A stretch of DNA of 22,589 bases from CAYSPU01 sp964432995 (GTDB lineage Bacteria; Verrucomicrobiota; Verrucomicrobiia; Limisphaerales; JAHDYP01): assembly GCA_964432995.1 (NCBI GenBank), contig CAYSPU010000074.1, positions 1-22,589 of the forward strand, read 5' to 3'. Below the pieces are notes generated by a model. It was not told the origin of the DNA. It did no database searches and saw only the letters and a program-made list of their open reading frames with translations. Each line of letters opens with the position of its first letter. Position 1 is the first letter of the stretch. This document shows positions 1-8,998 of the stretch, one piece after another. The translations under genes and the position numbers were made by a program.

Positions 1-3000
1 GCGGTTGGACCTGGCTGGCCGGTGTGGCGGCGTCCAGGGTGACGGGCGCCCGTTTGGCGGGGTCGGTTCCCTTGCTCGGATCGTGAGGATCCACCTGATC
101 GGTGGCGATGGTGACCGAGAAATCGAAGGTGATCTGGGCGACATTGAAGATCTCGGTGCCGGAGGGGAGTCCAGCCTTGGGGCGGACACGATAGCTGACA
201 TGTCCCTGGCCGCGGCCGGTTCCGTCTTCCGGCGGGAGGAAGCCCAGGGTGACCTCCGGAGGCAGGCCGCTGAGGGGATCCAGCGTGCTGAAGGTGACCT
301 GCAAACGGCCGCTCTCCAGGTCGAGGCCGGCGCGGATCTCGACGGTGAGTTCGTGCCCGAGATAGCTGATGGGCTCGTTCACGGTCAGGGTGCGGGTGTC
401 GGTGGGGACGGTGAGCAGATAGTCGCCAAAAGCGATCTCCGCCAATTCGAAGGTGGCCCAATCTAGTTTCTCGTCGAGATCGTCCACGATGGAGACGTAT
501 TGGGCGGGGGCGGTGGCCTGCGCGTCGTTTTCGAAGTCGATGCGGTAGCTGAGAACGCCTTCGGCGGAGACGAAGTGGTTGGTGCCGCCGCCGACGGTGC
601 CGGTTTTTTCGTTGGGATCGATGGAGCCGGCGGTCAGGCTGTTCCACTGGTTGCCGGCCCATTGGATGGCGTCGTTGATGGCGCTGCGGACCTGCGGGAG
701 CATGGTGGAGAACCACTGCGTGAGCAGGTTGATGTTCTTGGGCAGAGTCGTGTTGTACCAGTTCACGGCATCGCGCTGGATCCCGCTCCAGGTGTCGCGG
801 AGCCAGGCCCGGACGGGCCGGGTTTCGGCGGACAACTCGGCGCCGCGTTGGGCGAGGAAGTTGCGCCCCTCGTTGAGGAGGTTCCCGCCGGTGTCCGTGA
901 CCCAGCCCCAGGCGTTTTGGAGCATGAGAACGGCGTCGAACGACTGCCAGGCGAAATCGATCCTGGCGCGGTCTTCGTCCGACATGAGATGCAGCTCGTC
1001 CATCGCCTGGAAGAAGCGTCCCCAGCCGCGGTCGTAGGCATTGCGGAAGAGATAGAGGGTTTGATTCAGGCCGCTGCCATCGAAGAAGACGTCGAAGCCG
1101 GGGAAGTCCTCGTCTTCGCCTTTCGGGTCGATGAAGCTGACCGGGTTATTGGCGGCGTAGGTGTAGAGGTTCAGGCCGGCCTGCTGGCCGAGAGGATCGC
1201 GGCTGAGGAACCGGCCGAGAGCGGGCAGGTAGTCGCGGGCGCGCATATGGTACAAGCCGGAGCCGTCGCTGGTTACGCCCCAGCGCCCGACGAACCGGAA
1301 GGGATTGGGCACGACCTCTTCGGCGTCCAGCAAGGCCCCGAACGGCTGGTAGACGTATCGGTTCACCAGACTCCCCGTCGCGTCGGTCATTCCCGCCGTT
1401 GAACCAAGAGGGTCGAAGTCGTAGTAGTGAGCGGTGCCGATGGCATCGACGCGGCTCACCAGGCCCATTCCCTGGGCGTAGTGGGCCACCAAGGCGCCGC
1501 CGGCCCCGTACTCGCCGAGGACGCGGCCCGGCAACAGCGGGTCAAAGACGAACTCCTGTCGTTCCGCGCCGCGGACAACCGCGACCCGGTTTCCGAGGGC
1601 GTCGTAGTCGTAACGCCAACTGCCTTCGGGGGTGTCGACCTGGACCAGCCGTCCGAGGGCATCGTGGGTGTAGTGCCAGCTTTGGGTGGCGTTGGTTTGG
1701 GCGGCGAGATTCCCTTCGGGGTCGTAGGCGAAGAAGGCGGAGCCGGCCTGGGCATACTGGTTCAGGGAATTGGCGGTGTAGGACGTTGTACTACCCTGGA
1801 TGACGGATTGGGTTCGGTTCCCCGCGGCGTCGTAGGTGTAGACGAGGTCCTGATCGGGGAGATCGGGGGTATTCGAGACGAAATGGGCGCGGACGAGTTG
1901 GCCGAGGGTGTCGTAGGTGTAGTTCCAGGTGCCCTCCAGGAGTTGGAGGGTGGTGACGCGGGCGAAGTCGTCGTGGGTCCAGGCGAAGTGGGAGAGTGTT
2001 TCTCCGGAGGCGTTGGCGTTGGTGACGGCGACGAGGCGTCCGGCCGGGTTGTAGGCGTAGGCGGTGTAGGTGCCGTTTCCTTTGTTGACGCGTTCGAGAC
2101 GTCCGGCGGTGTCATAGTGGTACTCGGCCAGCGAACGGTCTTGAGCATCGGCGAGGTGCTGGAGACGGCCGGTGGCGTTGTATTGGTAGCGCAGGGTGAA
2201 CCCGGTTTGGTCGGTCACGGAGCTGCGGCGACCGGCTGCGTCGTAGGCGAAGGTCAGGTGTCGGCTTCCGGGAAGGTCGATGCGCACGATTTGATTGCTG
2301 GCGTTGTAGGAATAGGTGGTGGTGCCGGTGGCGTCCGTGGTGTTGGTGAGGTTGCCCCGGGAATCGTAGGCGTAACCCAGATCCGTGCCGTCGTCGGCTT
2401 GGATTCGGGAGACGCGTCCGGCGGTGTCGTAAGTGAACTGGACTCGGGCGCCACCAGGTCGGATCCACTGCGTGAGTTGTCCGGCAGCATCGCGGACGTA
2501 GCGTTCGGCGGTGGCGTCCGGGAAGGTGACTTGCAGGAGGTTGCCGCGGGTATCGTAATCGTAGTCCGTGGTCTGGCCGCGGGGATCCGTGATGGCGGAG
2601 AGCCGACCCGGGGAATCGTAGGCGAAGGCGGTCGTTTGGCCGAGAACATCGGTGACGGCGAGGAGGTTCCCGCGGCTGTCGTAGCGTCCCGCCGTGGTTC
2701 GACCGAGGGGATCGACGACCTGGACGAGCTGACCTTGAGCGTCGTAGACGGCCTGGTAGACGAGGCCGTTGGCATCGCGGGTTTTGACCAACTGCCCGTC
2801 GGCGTCGAAGAAGAACTGGCCGGTGACCTGTCCGGCGGTGATGTCGATCTGGCCAGCGGAACTGTAGTGGAGGGTCAAGGCCGGTTCGCCCTCGTTGGGG
2901 GTCACCGCGACGATGCGGCCGCGGTCATCGTAGGTGAAGGACCGACGGTCGCCAGCGGTGTCCGTTTTCTCGAGGAGGGCGTGGGTCTGGGCCCCGGTCG

Positions 3001-6000
3001 CGCCGTAGCTGTAGGTGACGACGCGGCCGGTGGGGTAGCGGACCTCGGTGAGATGCTCCTGGGCGGCATCGTAGGTGAAGGAAGTGGATTGTCCTTGGGC
3101 ATCGACGAGTTGGGTCAGGCGACCGGAGGCGTTGTAGGCGAGCTGAAACTCGTGGCCGGAGGAATGTCGCAGCCGTGTGAGTTGGGTTCCGGTGTATTCC
3201 AGGTTGAGTTGGCGTCCGTTGGGGTCTTGGATCGATTCGAGCCGGCCATCGGTCCGGAACAGGCTGGTGAGGCCGTCCGGTTCCTGAAGTCGGAACCGGC
3301 CGTCAGACAGTTTGGTGAGGATGCCGGAATCGCCTGTCGGCGCCAGATAGCCGCCGCGGTTGTCGGGTTGGAAGATGTGCACCCCGCTGCCCCGGGTGCG
3401 GACGGTGACCGAGCCGTCCTCGGCCGCGGCCGCGGAGGTTTCCCAGCAATGGGTCCAGCCACGTCCGAGGGGGCCCAGGTTGAAACGGGCGGAGAGGAGC
3501 GCCGGGTAACTGCGCTCGAAGACCAAGGGCAGGCCCGGGGTGTCGCTGAAGGCATCCAGCTCGCGCTCCAGTCGATTGAACGGGATCCGGCTGTCCGCCT
3601 GGGCAAGCTCGAAGGCGAACAAGGCGGCGGCATCCGAGACCCGCTGGCCGAGTTGACCCAGGTAGGTGGCGTTGTCCGTGAGCACATCCATCAGACTGCC
3701 CCAGGTCGAGCCGATCTCACGTTCGAGGTTGGCGGCGACGATTTCCCAGGCGTCGGCGCCGATGGCTCCGGGCCGGAGCGCGGCCTTGAGGGCGGGCCAA
3801 TCGATGGGGACTTCGCTTTCGGTTGTGGTGGCCAGCAGGTTGAATTCGATAGGCGGGTAGCTGAAATCCCAGGGTTTGAGCCAGCCGACGTAGTAGACGG
3901 GGACGCGTCCGGATTCGCCCGGGTGCAGCCAGCCGGGGATTTGGCCGTTGCCGAGCAGGTGGACGGTGTGGCTGAAGCCCTCCGGCATGCTGGACACCCA
4001 GAGGCCGGTGCCGGCCCGCGTGGCGTCCAAGGTCAGGAGACCGCGCTGCTGCCCGCTCTGCGTGGCCGAGAGAGAGAGCAGGGGAGCGGGCATCGCCGCG
4101 GTGCCCGTGTTGCGATACTCGATGTAAATTGTGGCCAATTGGTGATAGCCGACGACGCTGGGCACGACGAGGTGGGTTTCCAGTCGCGCTTGGCCTCCGG
4201 GAATCACGGTCACCGCGTCGGCAACCGCATGCTCGGCGCCGTTGGCCTGGACGCTGAGGGCATAGGCTCCCGGATCGAGTCCCGCCAGGTTGAGGGTGAC
4301 ACTCAGTTGAGTGAACGAATCGACCGCAACCGCTGCGGCGGGGTAACGGGTGCCGGTCGGCCCCACCAGTTCAACCTGAGTGCCCGGGACGAATCCCGCC
4401 CCGCGCAGACGGAACACGGCTCCGTCCAGTTGACCGTATTGGGCGGGAAACACGGAGGACAAGGTGAGGTCTGCGACATCGGCCTGAATGGTGTATTCGC
4501 CGGAATCGGGGACGCGGCTGGCGAAGGCGAAGATGTACCAAACGCCCGGTGGCGGGGCGGCAAGGATCAACTCCTGGTCGGCGCTGGCGGCGAGTTCGAA
4601 GCGCCGGTCGTAGGTGTCGCGGGTCGGCAGCGAGCCGCGCCGCAGATACAGTTCGTTGATCCCGGTGTCGTTGGCGTCCTCGAGCGCCACCCGCAGGTTC
4701 TGGCCCTCCTCGATTTGGACACGGTAGTAGTGGCCGACGCCGGCGCGGGCGAACCGGCCTTCCAGCGGGACGCCGGGACGCAGTTCGGGAATGGCCAGGT
4801 CGAGGGCGAGCGCCTTCTCGTTGTTCAGTTGGTGGGTTTCGAGCACGGCCCACTCGTCGTCGACCGACACAATGAGGTGCAGCACTCCGGCCTGGATTTG
4901 GTCCGAGCCGAGCGTGGTGCGCAGGATTCCGGTGTAGCCGGCGCCTGCCGGGACCGACTCGCTGATGGTCGCAACCTCCAGCAGGATGTCGTCCGCACTC
5001 AAATACGGGTCGGCCGAGAGGTAGAGCGCGTCCGACCAGGAGTGACCGGTGAGATCGGCGTCACCGCGGTTGTTGACCTGGTAGCGGATTTCGATCGGTT
5101 GTTCCACCGCCAGTTGAGCGGGAGGGAAGATCTGGGCGAGTTCGAGGTCGGGCAGGGGGCCGGGTGCGGACACCACGGTCAGCTCCATGCTGGAGGGATT
5201 GGGGTCCGGGGTGCCGTCCGGGCTGATGGCGGTAAAGGTGATGGTTTGGGTGCCCGGGGTGCGGAAGGTGATCAAGCCCGGATCCTCCACTGCGGCAGAC
5301 TGGCCGGCGCCGAAGTCCCACCGGAACCGGGTGATCCCGTCGAGGGCCTGTCCGGTGCCGGCGAACCGAAGGGTGTCGCCGGCGACGATCGCCCCGGCGC
5401 GACGCGGGGTGTCGAGCTGACTGAGCCAGCGATCGAGTTCGAAGGCGCCGAGGTCAACGTAGGGCGGCGTTCCCGTGCCGGTGTTCGGATGGAGCGGGTC
5501 GTCGACGGGGGCCTGGGCCAGGAAATCCACCAACGGTGCCGCGTCGCCGAAGCCGGCATCGACTACCGGCGACTGCGCCTGAAGGGCGTAGTTCCACGAC
5601 GCCGCTTCCACGTAACGGGGGTCGACGTCGATGTTCCCATCCGTGCCGGTGAGGATGGGCAAGCCGTCATAGTTGCGCGTGCCGGCGGCGGGGTTGTGCA
5701 CGTTGTTGTGGCGGGCGGTGATCGTCGCCGTCGTTTCGCGGGTCAGCCCGGCCACGTGGTTGCTGGTCACCAGGTTGTTGACCAGGCTCACGGTCGACGC
5801 GTCCGCCCAAACGCCTCGCGCGTTGGCATCGATGGTGTTGTTGATCGCGTTGACCTGGGCGCCCGATTCGGTGCGCAGACCGCTGCTCCAATTCTGGCAA
5901 AGGACGCTGCTGACGAGGGTGAGTTGGGCATCGTTTCTGGCGGTCACGCCGTGGGTCGAGCAATGTCGGACCAGAGCGCCCGTGAGTTGGGCCTGGGTCC

Positions 6001-8743
6001 CGGTGAACACCAGGGCAGCGGGCGATGAGGCACCGGCGAAGCGGCTTTCCACGTGGGCAAGTTCATTCTCGAGGCTGGTGGCGGTGAACTCGATGTGTCC
6101 CCAGTAACCCGGATATCCGGTCGTCGGCCCGTTGTTGTTGGTGTCGCCGCCGGCCGAATCATCCCGCAACTCGGTGAAGACGATCGGGCGCTCGGCCGTG
6201 CCTTTGGCGGACAAGCTTCCTTCGACGATGACCGAGGTGGTTCCGCTGCTCTTGATTACCTGCCCGGCGGCCACGGTGAGCCGCCGCCCCGCCGGAACCG
6301 TCACGCTGCCCCGCAGGTAATACACCACATCCGGATCGTCCCAATACCCGTCCGCCGGCAGGGTCCCCGCGTCGACGCTCAATCCGTTGATACCGTTGCC
6401 CTGCGTGGTCGGCGCCGTCACCGCCGGGTTGGCCGCCAGGTCCATGCTCAGCGCCGACTGCCAGTTGTGGTGGAAATACCCCCGGGCCACCACCGGGTTG
6501 CAGCCCAGGATCCGCAGGCCGTCGGTGTACGAGTAGCTGACGGTGCAGTCAGTGAACTGAACCGGGGCCTGATCGACCACGACTAGGCCAGCCGAACTGG
6601 CACCGCCGTAGCGGAACTCGACGGCGCTCAACTCGTTGCCCTGGCTGGTCGGCGTAAACTCGACCCGCCCCCAATAGCCGGGATACCCGGTGGTCGGGCC
6701 GTTGTTGTTGGTGTCGCCACCGGCCGAGTCATCCCGCAGTTCCGTGAAGACAATCGGCCGGGCCAATGTGCCCGCAGCCTGCAGGGTTCCCGCCACCACC
6801 AACTTGGTGGTCCCCGTGGCCTTGATCACCTGCCCGGCGGCAATCGTCAGTCGGCGGCCGACGGGGACGGTGACATCGCCCTCCAGATGGTAGACGACGT
6901 CCGGGTCGTCCCAGAATCCGTCGCCAGCCAGGGTGCCGCTGTCCAGGCTGAGTCCGTTGATGCCGTTGGAGGCGATCTGCATTCCGCTCAGTGCCGGGTT
7001 CGAGGCCAGGTCCATGCTGAGGGCTGACTGCCAGTTGTTGTGAAAGGAACCCTGGGACACCACCGGGTTGCCGCCCACAATCCGCAGACCGTCCGCGGAG
7101 GAGTGGCGCACCGTGCAGCGGGTGAATCGCGCCCAACCGCCGTTGACGAGCACCTGGGCCACCGCGCTCGCCCCGCCGTAGCGGAACTCGACTCCCGTCA
7201 ACTCATTCTCGAGGCTGGTGGCGGTGAACTCGATGTGTCCCCAGTAACCCGGATATCCGGTCGTCGGCCCGTTGTTGTTGGTGTCGCCGCCGGCCGAATC
7301 ATCCCGCAACTCGGTGAAGACGATCGGGCGCTCGGCCGTGCCTTTGGCGGACAAGCTTCCTTCGACGATGACCGAGGTGGTTCCGCTGCTCTTGATTACC
7401 TGCCCGGCGGCCACGGTGAGCCGCCGCCCCGCCGGAACCGTCACGCTGCCCCGCAGGTAATACACCACATCCGGATCGTCCCAATACCCGTCCGCCGGCA
7501 GGGTCCCCGCGTCGACGCTCAATCCGTTGATACCGTTGCCCTGCGTGGTCGGCGCCGTCACCGCCGGGTTGGCCGCCAGGTCCATGCTCAGCGCCGACTG
7601 CCAGTTGTGGTGGAAATACCCCCGGGCCACCACCGGGTTGCAGCCCAGGATCCGCAGGCCGTCGGTGTACGAGTAGCTGACGGTGCAGTCAGTGAACTGA
7701 ACCGGGGCCTGATCGACCACGACTAGGCCAGCCGAACTGGCACCGCCGTAGCGGAACTCGACGGCGCTCAACTCGTTGCCCTGGCTGGTCGGCGTAAACT
7801 CGACCCGCCCCCAATAGCCGGGATACCCGGTGGTCGGGCCGTTGTTGTTGGTGTCGCCACCGGCCGAGTCATCCCGCAGTTCCGTGAAGACAATCGGCCG
7901 GGCCAATGTGCCCGCAGCCTGCAGGGTTCCCGCCACCACCAACTTGGTGGTCCCCGTGGCCTTGATCACCTGCCCGGCGGCAATCGTCAGTCGGCGGCCG
8001 ACGGGGACGGTGACATCGCCCTCCAGATGGTAGACGACGTCCGGGTCGTCCCAGAATCCGTCGCCAGCCAGGGTGCCGCTGTCCAGGCTGAGTCCGTTGA
8101 TGCCGTTGGAGGCGATCTGCATTCCGCTCAGTGCCGGGTTCGAGGCCAGGTCCATGCTCAATGCCGAATGCCAGTTGTTGTGAAAGGAACCTTGGGTCAC
8201 CACTGGATTGCTCCCTACGATGCGCAGGCCGTCGGCGGAGGAATGCCGCACGACGCACGAGTTGAAAGTGGCCTGGGCGCCATCGACCAGCACGGCCGCC
8301 GCGGCGCCGCCACCGGCATACCGCACCTCGACGTGCTCGAGGACATTCGCCACGCTCGAGGCCGCGAAACGGATCTGCCCCCAGTAGCCCGGATACCCCT
8401 CGGAAGGTCCGTTGTTGTTGGTGTCGCCTCCCGCCGAATCATCGCGCAACTCGGTGAAGACGATGGGCGCCGCGGCCGTGCCCGAGGCATGGAGCGTCCC
8501 TTCGACGGTGAGGGCGGTCGTCCAGCCCACCACCTTGACGACGACCCCCGGCTGGATGGTCAGGGTGGCACCGGCGGGGACGCGCGTATTCCCGGTCATG
8601 CGAATCACCGTTCCCGACGTCCAGACCGTTCCATCGGGGATGTCTCCCGCCACATCGGTGGGTTGCCCCTGCGCGGGAATGGCGAACAACAACAGGCCTA
8701 GCGCAAGCGCCCGACCCGATGATGGAAAAGTCAGCGTGAGCAT
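1..8743 (-). CDS. Giant secreted beta-helix / YD-repeat (Rhs-like) surface protein, C-terminus cut by window edge
   Basis: Reading from the ATG at 8741-8743, the frame stays open to the left edge: 2914 codons with no stop, so the C-terminus is missing. The start is supported by an AAAGAAG purine stretch about 6 nt upstream and by a signal peptide (hydrophobic ALALGLLLFAIPAQG, residues about 12-26). Domains in order: five 190-residue right-handed beta-helix modules sharing ELRDDSAGGDTNNNGP (about 45-930), a final beta-helix stretch ending in a NIDVDPRY...SPVVDAG motif (to about 1090), PKD-like (about 1110-1190), CARDB-like (about 1195-1305), prepeptidase-C-terminal-like (about 1315-1408), IPT/TIG-like (about 1423-1505), an Rhs entry motif with LGPLGRGW (about 1718-1763), about 24 YD repeats (about 1862-2448), Rhs core-like GLYHMRARDYLPALGRFLSR (from about 2496), a helical linker, and a repeat domain opening SIDPNEKTG (about 2706 to the edge). 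YD proteins form a surface shell or carry toxins; no toxin is seen here. An adhesion, binding or encapsulating role is inferred. Exact substrate unknown. Confidence 0.9.
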   Translation of the reverse strand, partial: MLTLTFPSSGRALALGLLLFAIPAQGQPTDVAGDIPDGTVWTSGTVIRMTGNTRVPAGATLTIQPGVVVKVVGWTTALTVEGTLHASGTAAAPIVFTELRDDSAGGDTNNNGPSEGYPGYWGQIRFAASSVANVLEHVEVRYAGGGAAAAVLVDGAQATFNSCVVRHSSADGLRIVGSNPVVTQGSFHNNWHSALSMDLASNPALSGMQIASNGINGLSLDSGTLAGDGFWDDPDVVYHLEGDVTVPVGRRLTIAAGQVIKATGTTKLVVAGTLQAAGTLARPIVFTELRDDSAGGDTNNNGPTTGYPGYWGRVEFTPTSQGNELSAVEFRYGGASSAGLVVVDQAPVQFTDCTVSYSYTDGLRILGCNPVVARGYFHHNWQSALSMDLAANPAVTAPTTQGNGINGLSVDAGTLPADGYWDDPDVVYYLRGSVTVPAGRRLTVAAGQVIKSSGTTSVIVEGSLSAKGTAERPIVFTELRDDSAGGDTNNNGPTTGYPGYWGHIEFTATSLENELTGVEFRYGGASAVAQVLVNGGWARFTRCTVRHSSADGLRIVGGNPVVSQGSFHNNWQSALSMDLASNPALSGMQIASNGINGLSLDSGTLAGDGFWDDPDVVYHLEGDVTVPVGRRLTIAAGQVIKATGTTKLVVAGTLQAAGTLARPIVFTELRDDSAGGDTNNNGPTTGYPGYWGRVEFTPTSQGNELSAVEFRYGGASSAGLVVVDQAPVQFTDCTVSYSYTDGLRILGCNPVVARGYFHHNWQSALSMDLAANPAVTAPTTQGNGINGLSVDAGTLPADGYWDDPDVVYYLRGSVTVPAGRRLTVAAGQVIKSSGTTSVIVEGSLSAKGTAERPIVFTELRDDSAGGDTNNNGPTTGYPGYWGHIEFTATSLENELAHVESRFAGASSPAALVFTGTQAQLTGALVRHCSTHGVTARNDAQLTLVSSVLCQNWSSGLRTESGAQVNAINNTIDANARGVWADASTVSLVNNLVTSNHVAGLTRETTATITARHNNVHNPAAGTRNYDGLPILTGTDGNIDVDPRYVEAASWNYALQAQSPVVDAGFGDAAPLVDFLAQAPVDDPLHPNTGTGTPPYVDLGAFELDRWLSQLDTPRRAGAIVAGDTLRFAGTGQALDGITRFRWDFGAGQSAAVEDPGLITFRTPGTQTITFTAISPDGTPDPNPSSMELTVVSAPGPLPDLELAQIFPPAQLAVEQPIEIRYQVNNRGDADLTGHSWSDALYLSADPYLSADDILLEVATISESVPAGAGYTGILRTTLGSDQIQAGVLHLIVSVDDEWAVLETHQLNNEKALALDLAIPELRPGVPLEGRFARAGVGHYYRVQIEEGQNLRVALEDANDTGINELYLRRGSLPTRDTYDRRFELAASADQELILAAPPPGVWYIFAFASRVPDSGEYTIQADVADLTLSSVFPAQYGQLDGAVFRLRGAGFVPGTQVELVGPTGTRYPAAAVAVDSFTQLSVTLNLAGLDPGAYALSVQANGAEHAVADAVTVIPGGQARLETHLVVPSVVGYHQLATIYIEYRNTGTAAMPAPLLSLSATQSGQQRGLLTLDATRAGTGLWVSSMPEGFSHTVHLLGNGQIPGWLHPGESGRVPVYYVGWLKPWDFSYPPIEFNLLATTTESEVPIDWPALKAALRPGAIGADAWEIVAANLEREIGSTWGSLMDVLTDNATYLGQLGQRVSDAAALFAFELAQADSRIPFNRLERELDAFSDTPGLPLVFERSYPALLSARFNLGPLGRGWTHCWETSAAAAEDGSVTVRTRGSGVHIFQPDNRGGYLAPTGDSGILTKLSDGRFRLQEPDGLTSLFRTDGRLESIQDPNGRQLNLEYTGTQLTRLRHSSGHEFQLAYNASGRLTQLVDAQGQSTSFTYDAAQEHLTEVRYPTGRVVTYSYGATGAQTHALLEKTDTAGDRRSFTYDDRGRIVAVTPNEGEPALTLHYSSAGQIDITAGQVTGQFFFDADGQLVKTRDANGLVYQAVYDAQGQLVQVVDPLGRTTAGRYDSRGNLLAVTDVLGQTTAFAYDSPGRLSAITDPRGQTTDYDYDTRGNLLQVTFPDATAERYVRDAAGQLTQWIRPGGARVQFTYDTAGRVSRIQADDGTDLGYAYDSRGNLTNTTDATGTTTYSYNASNQIVRIDLPGSRHLTFAYDAAGRRSSVTDQTGFTLRYQYNATGRLQHLADAQDRSLAEYHYDTAGRLERVNKGNGTYTAYAYNPAGRLVAVTNANASGETLSHFAWTHDDFARVTTLQLLEGTWNYTYDTLGQLVRAHFVSNTPDLPDQDLVYTYDAAGNRTQSVIQGSTTSYTANSLNQYAQAGSAFFAYDPEGNLAAQTNATQSWHYTHDALGRLVQVDTPEGSWRYDYDALGNRVAVVRGAERQEFVFDPLLPGRVLGEYGAGGALVAHYAQGMGLVSRVDAIGTAHYYDFDPLGSTAGMTDATGSLVNRYVYQPFGALLDAEEVVPNPFRFVGRWGVTSDGSGLYHMRARDYLPALGRFLSRDPLGQQAGLNLYTYAANNPVSFIDPKGEDEDFPGFDVFFDGSGLNQTLYLFRNAYDRGWGRFFQAMDELHLMSDEDRARIDFAWQSFDAVLMLQNAWGWVTDTGGNLLNEGRNFLAQRGAELSAETRPVRAWLRDTWSGIQRDAVNWYNTTLPKNINLLTQWFSTMLPQVRSAINDAIQWAGNQWNSLTAGSIDPNEKTGTVGGGTNHFVSAEGVLSYRIDFENDAQATAPAQYVSIVDDLDEKLDWATFELAEIAFGDYLLTVPTDTRTLTVNEPISYLGHELTVEIRAGLDLESGRLQVTFSTLDPLSGLPPEVTLGFLPPEDGTGRGQGHVSYRVRPKAGLPSGTEIFNVAQITFDFSVTIATDQVDPHDPSKGTDPAKRAPVTLDAATPASQVQP
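1400..3160 (-). repeat. YD-repeat array within the giant surface protein
   Basis: About two dozen consecutive units of roughly 21 residues (63 bp) follow the YD pattern, for example YTYDAAGNRTQ near 1825, FAYDSPGR near 2617 and YDYDTRGN near 2554. The last unit leads into HYYDFDPLGS and then the Rhs core-like segment. In known Rhs, Tc and teneurin proteins, such repeats wind into a large beta-sheet barrel. Some units have lost the Tyr or Asp (for example YVRDAAGQ, YQYNATGR), which is usual for long arrays. Confidence 0.88.
6063..7018. repeat. Copy A of a perfect 956-bp direct repeat
   Basis: Line-by-line comparison with 7203-8158 shows no difference over 956 bp. The copies are offset by 1140 bp, which is two 570-bp modules, so the reading frame is preserved. 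Similarity continues past the right-hand end (7019 onward against 8159 onward) but with several substitutions. Confidence 0.95.
7203..8158. repeat. Copy B of a perfect 956-bp direct repeat
   Basis: Identical to 6063-7018. The first mismatches flanking the block are at 7201-7202 (AC against GT) on one side and 8159 (C against G) on the other. The identity covers both synonymous and non-synonymous sites, unlike the diverged first module at about 8160-8610, which suggests recent duplication or gene conversion. Confidence 0.95.
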
Positions 8744-8998
8744 ACGAATCTTCTTTCCGGCGGAGCCGACCGGTGTGCCGCGCCGTCGCGCGCACGGTGG
8801 ATTCGCCTGTTTGGGTTCAAACGCAGGCTAACGGTTGCTGGGATCGAATGCAAGGCGGTCGGGAGGTTTTTGCTTTCGACATTCCTCTGGTGCCCAGGTA
8901 GACTGCTGGTGCTTGGGTTGAATGATCCCGGCGGGGCATCCTCGACTTGCGGTTGTCCTGCTGGCCGAACGGGTGGCGGTCTGTCCGATGGTGACTGG
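8744..8998. promoter_or_regulatory. Divergent intergenic region between the two giant secreted-protein genes
   Basis: This 255-bp gap must hold the promoters of both neighbours. For the minus-strand gene there is a possible sigma70-like pair: TTGCAT (complement of 8848-8853), a 17-bp spacer, and TAGCCT (complement of 8825-8830). For the plus-strand gene a TAGACT at 8899-8904 could be a -10 box, with only a weak TTCGAC 18 bp upstream. These matches are loose and are not proof of promoters. A TTG at 8870 is in frame with the plus-strand gene but would precede the signal peptide by 43 residues, so I do not use it. Confidence 0.35.

Larger units (their letters stand above)
5950..8610 (-). repeat. 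Five in-frame 570-bp (190-aa) beta-helix modules
   Basis: The three-Asn marker of the module (plus-strand gttgttgttg) sits at 6131, 6701, 7271, 7841 and 8411, exactly 570 bp apart each time. Each module has the pattern: strand-rich VPAGxxLTxxxGxVIK, then PIVFTELRDDSAGGDTNNNGP, then GYPGYWGxxxF, then a VExRYGG segment, HSSADGLRI, NPVV and a FHxNWxSALSMDLAxNP segment. These resemble right-handed parallel beta-helix coils. Outer limits are approximate because the first module starts diverged and the last one ends in ordinary beta-helix sequence. Confidence 0.9.

Noticed and set aside
1427..6028. A 1533-residue open frame on the plus strand
   Set aside because: It is antisense, in mirrored codon phase, to the giant minus-strand gene whose translation shows signal peptide, beta-helix and YD repeats. 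The plus-strand protein is low-complexity, rich in Gly, Val and Asp, without a recognisable domain.
6063..8158. Insertion sequence or transposon as the cause of the long direct repeat
   Set aside because: The repeat is fully coding, in frame with the module period, and has no terminal inverted repeats or transposase.
1..8743. Polymorphic Rhs toxin with immunity gene
   Set aside because: No toxin fold or small immunity gene is visible in the window, and the protein continues into a DPNEK structural repeat. It cannot be excluded beyond the left edge.
8870..8998. N-terminal extension of the CotH-like protein from a TTG at 8870
   Set aside because: It would place 43 unconserved-looking residues before a good signal peptide that begins at the ATG at 8999.
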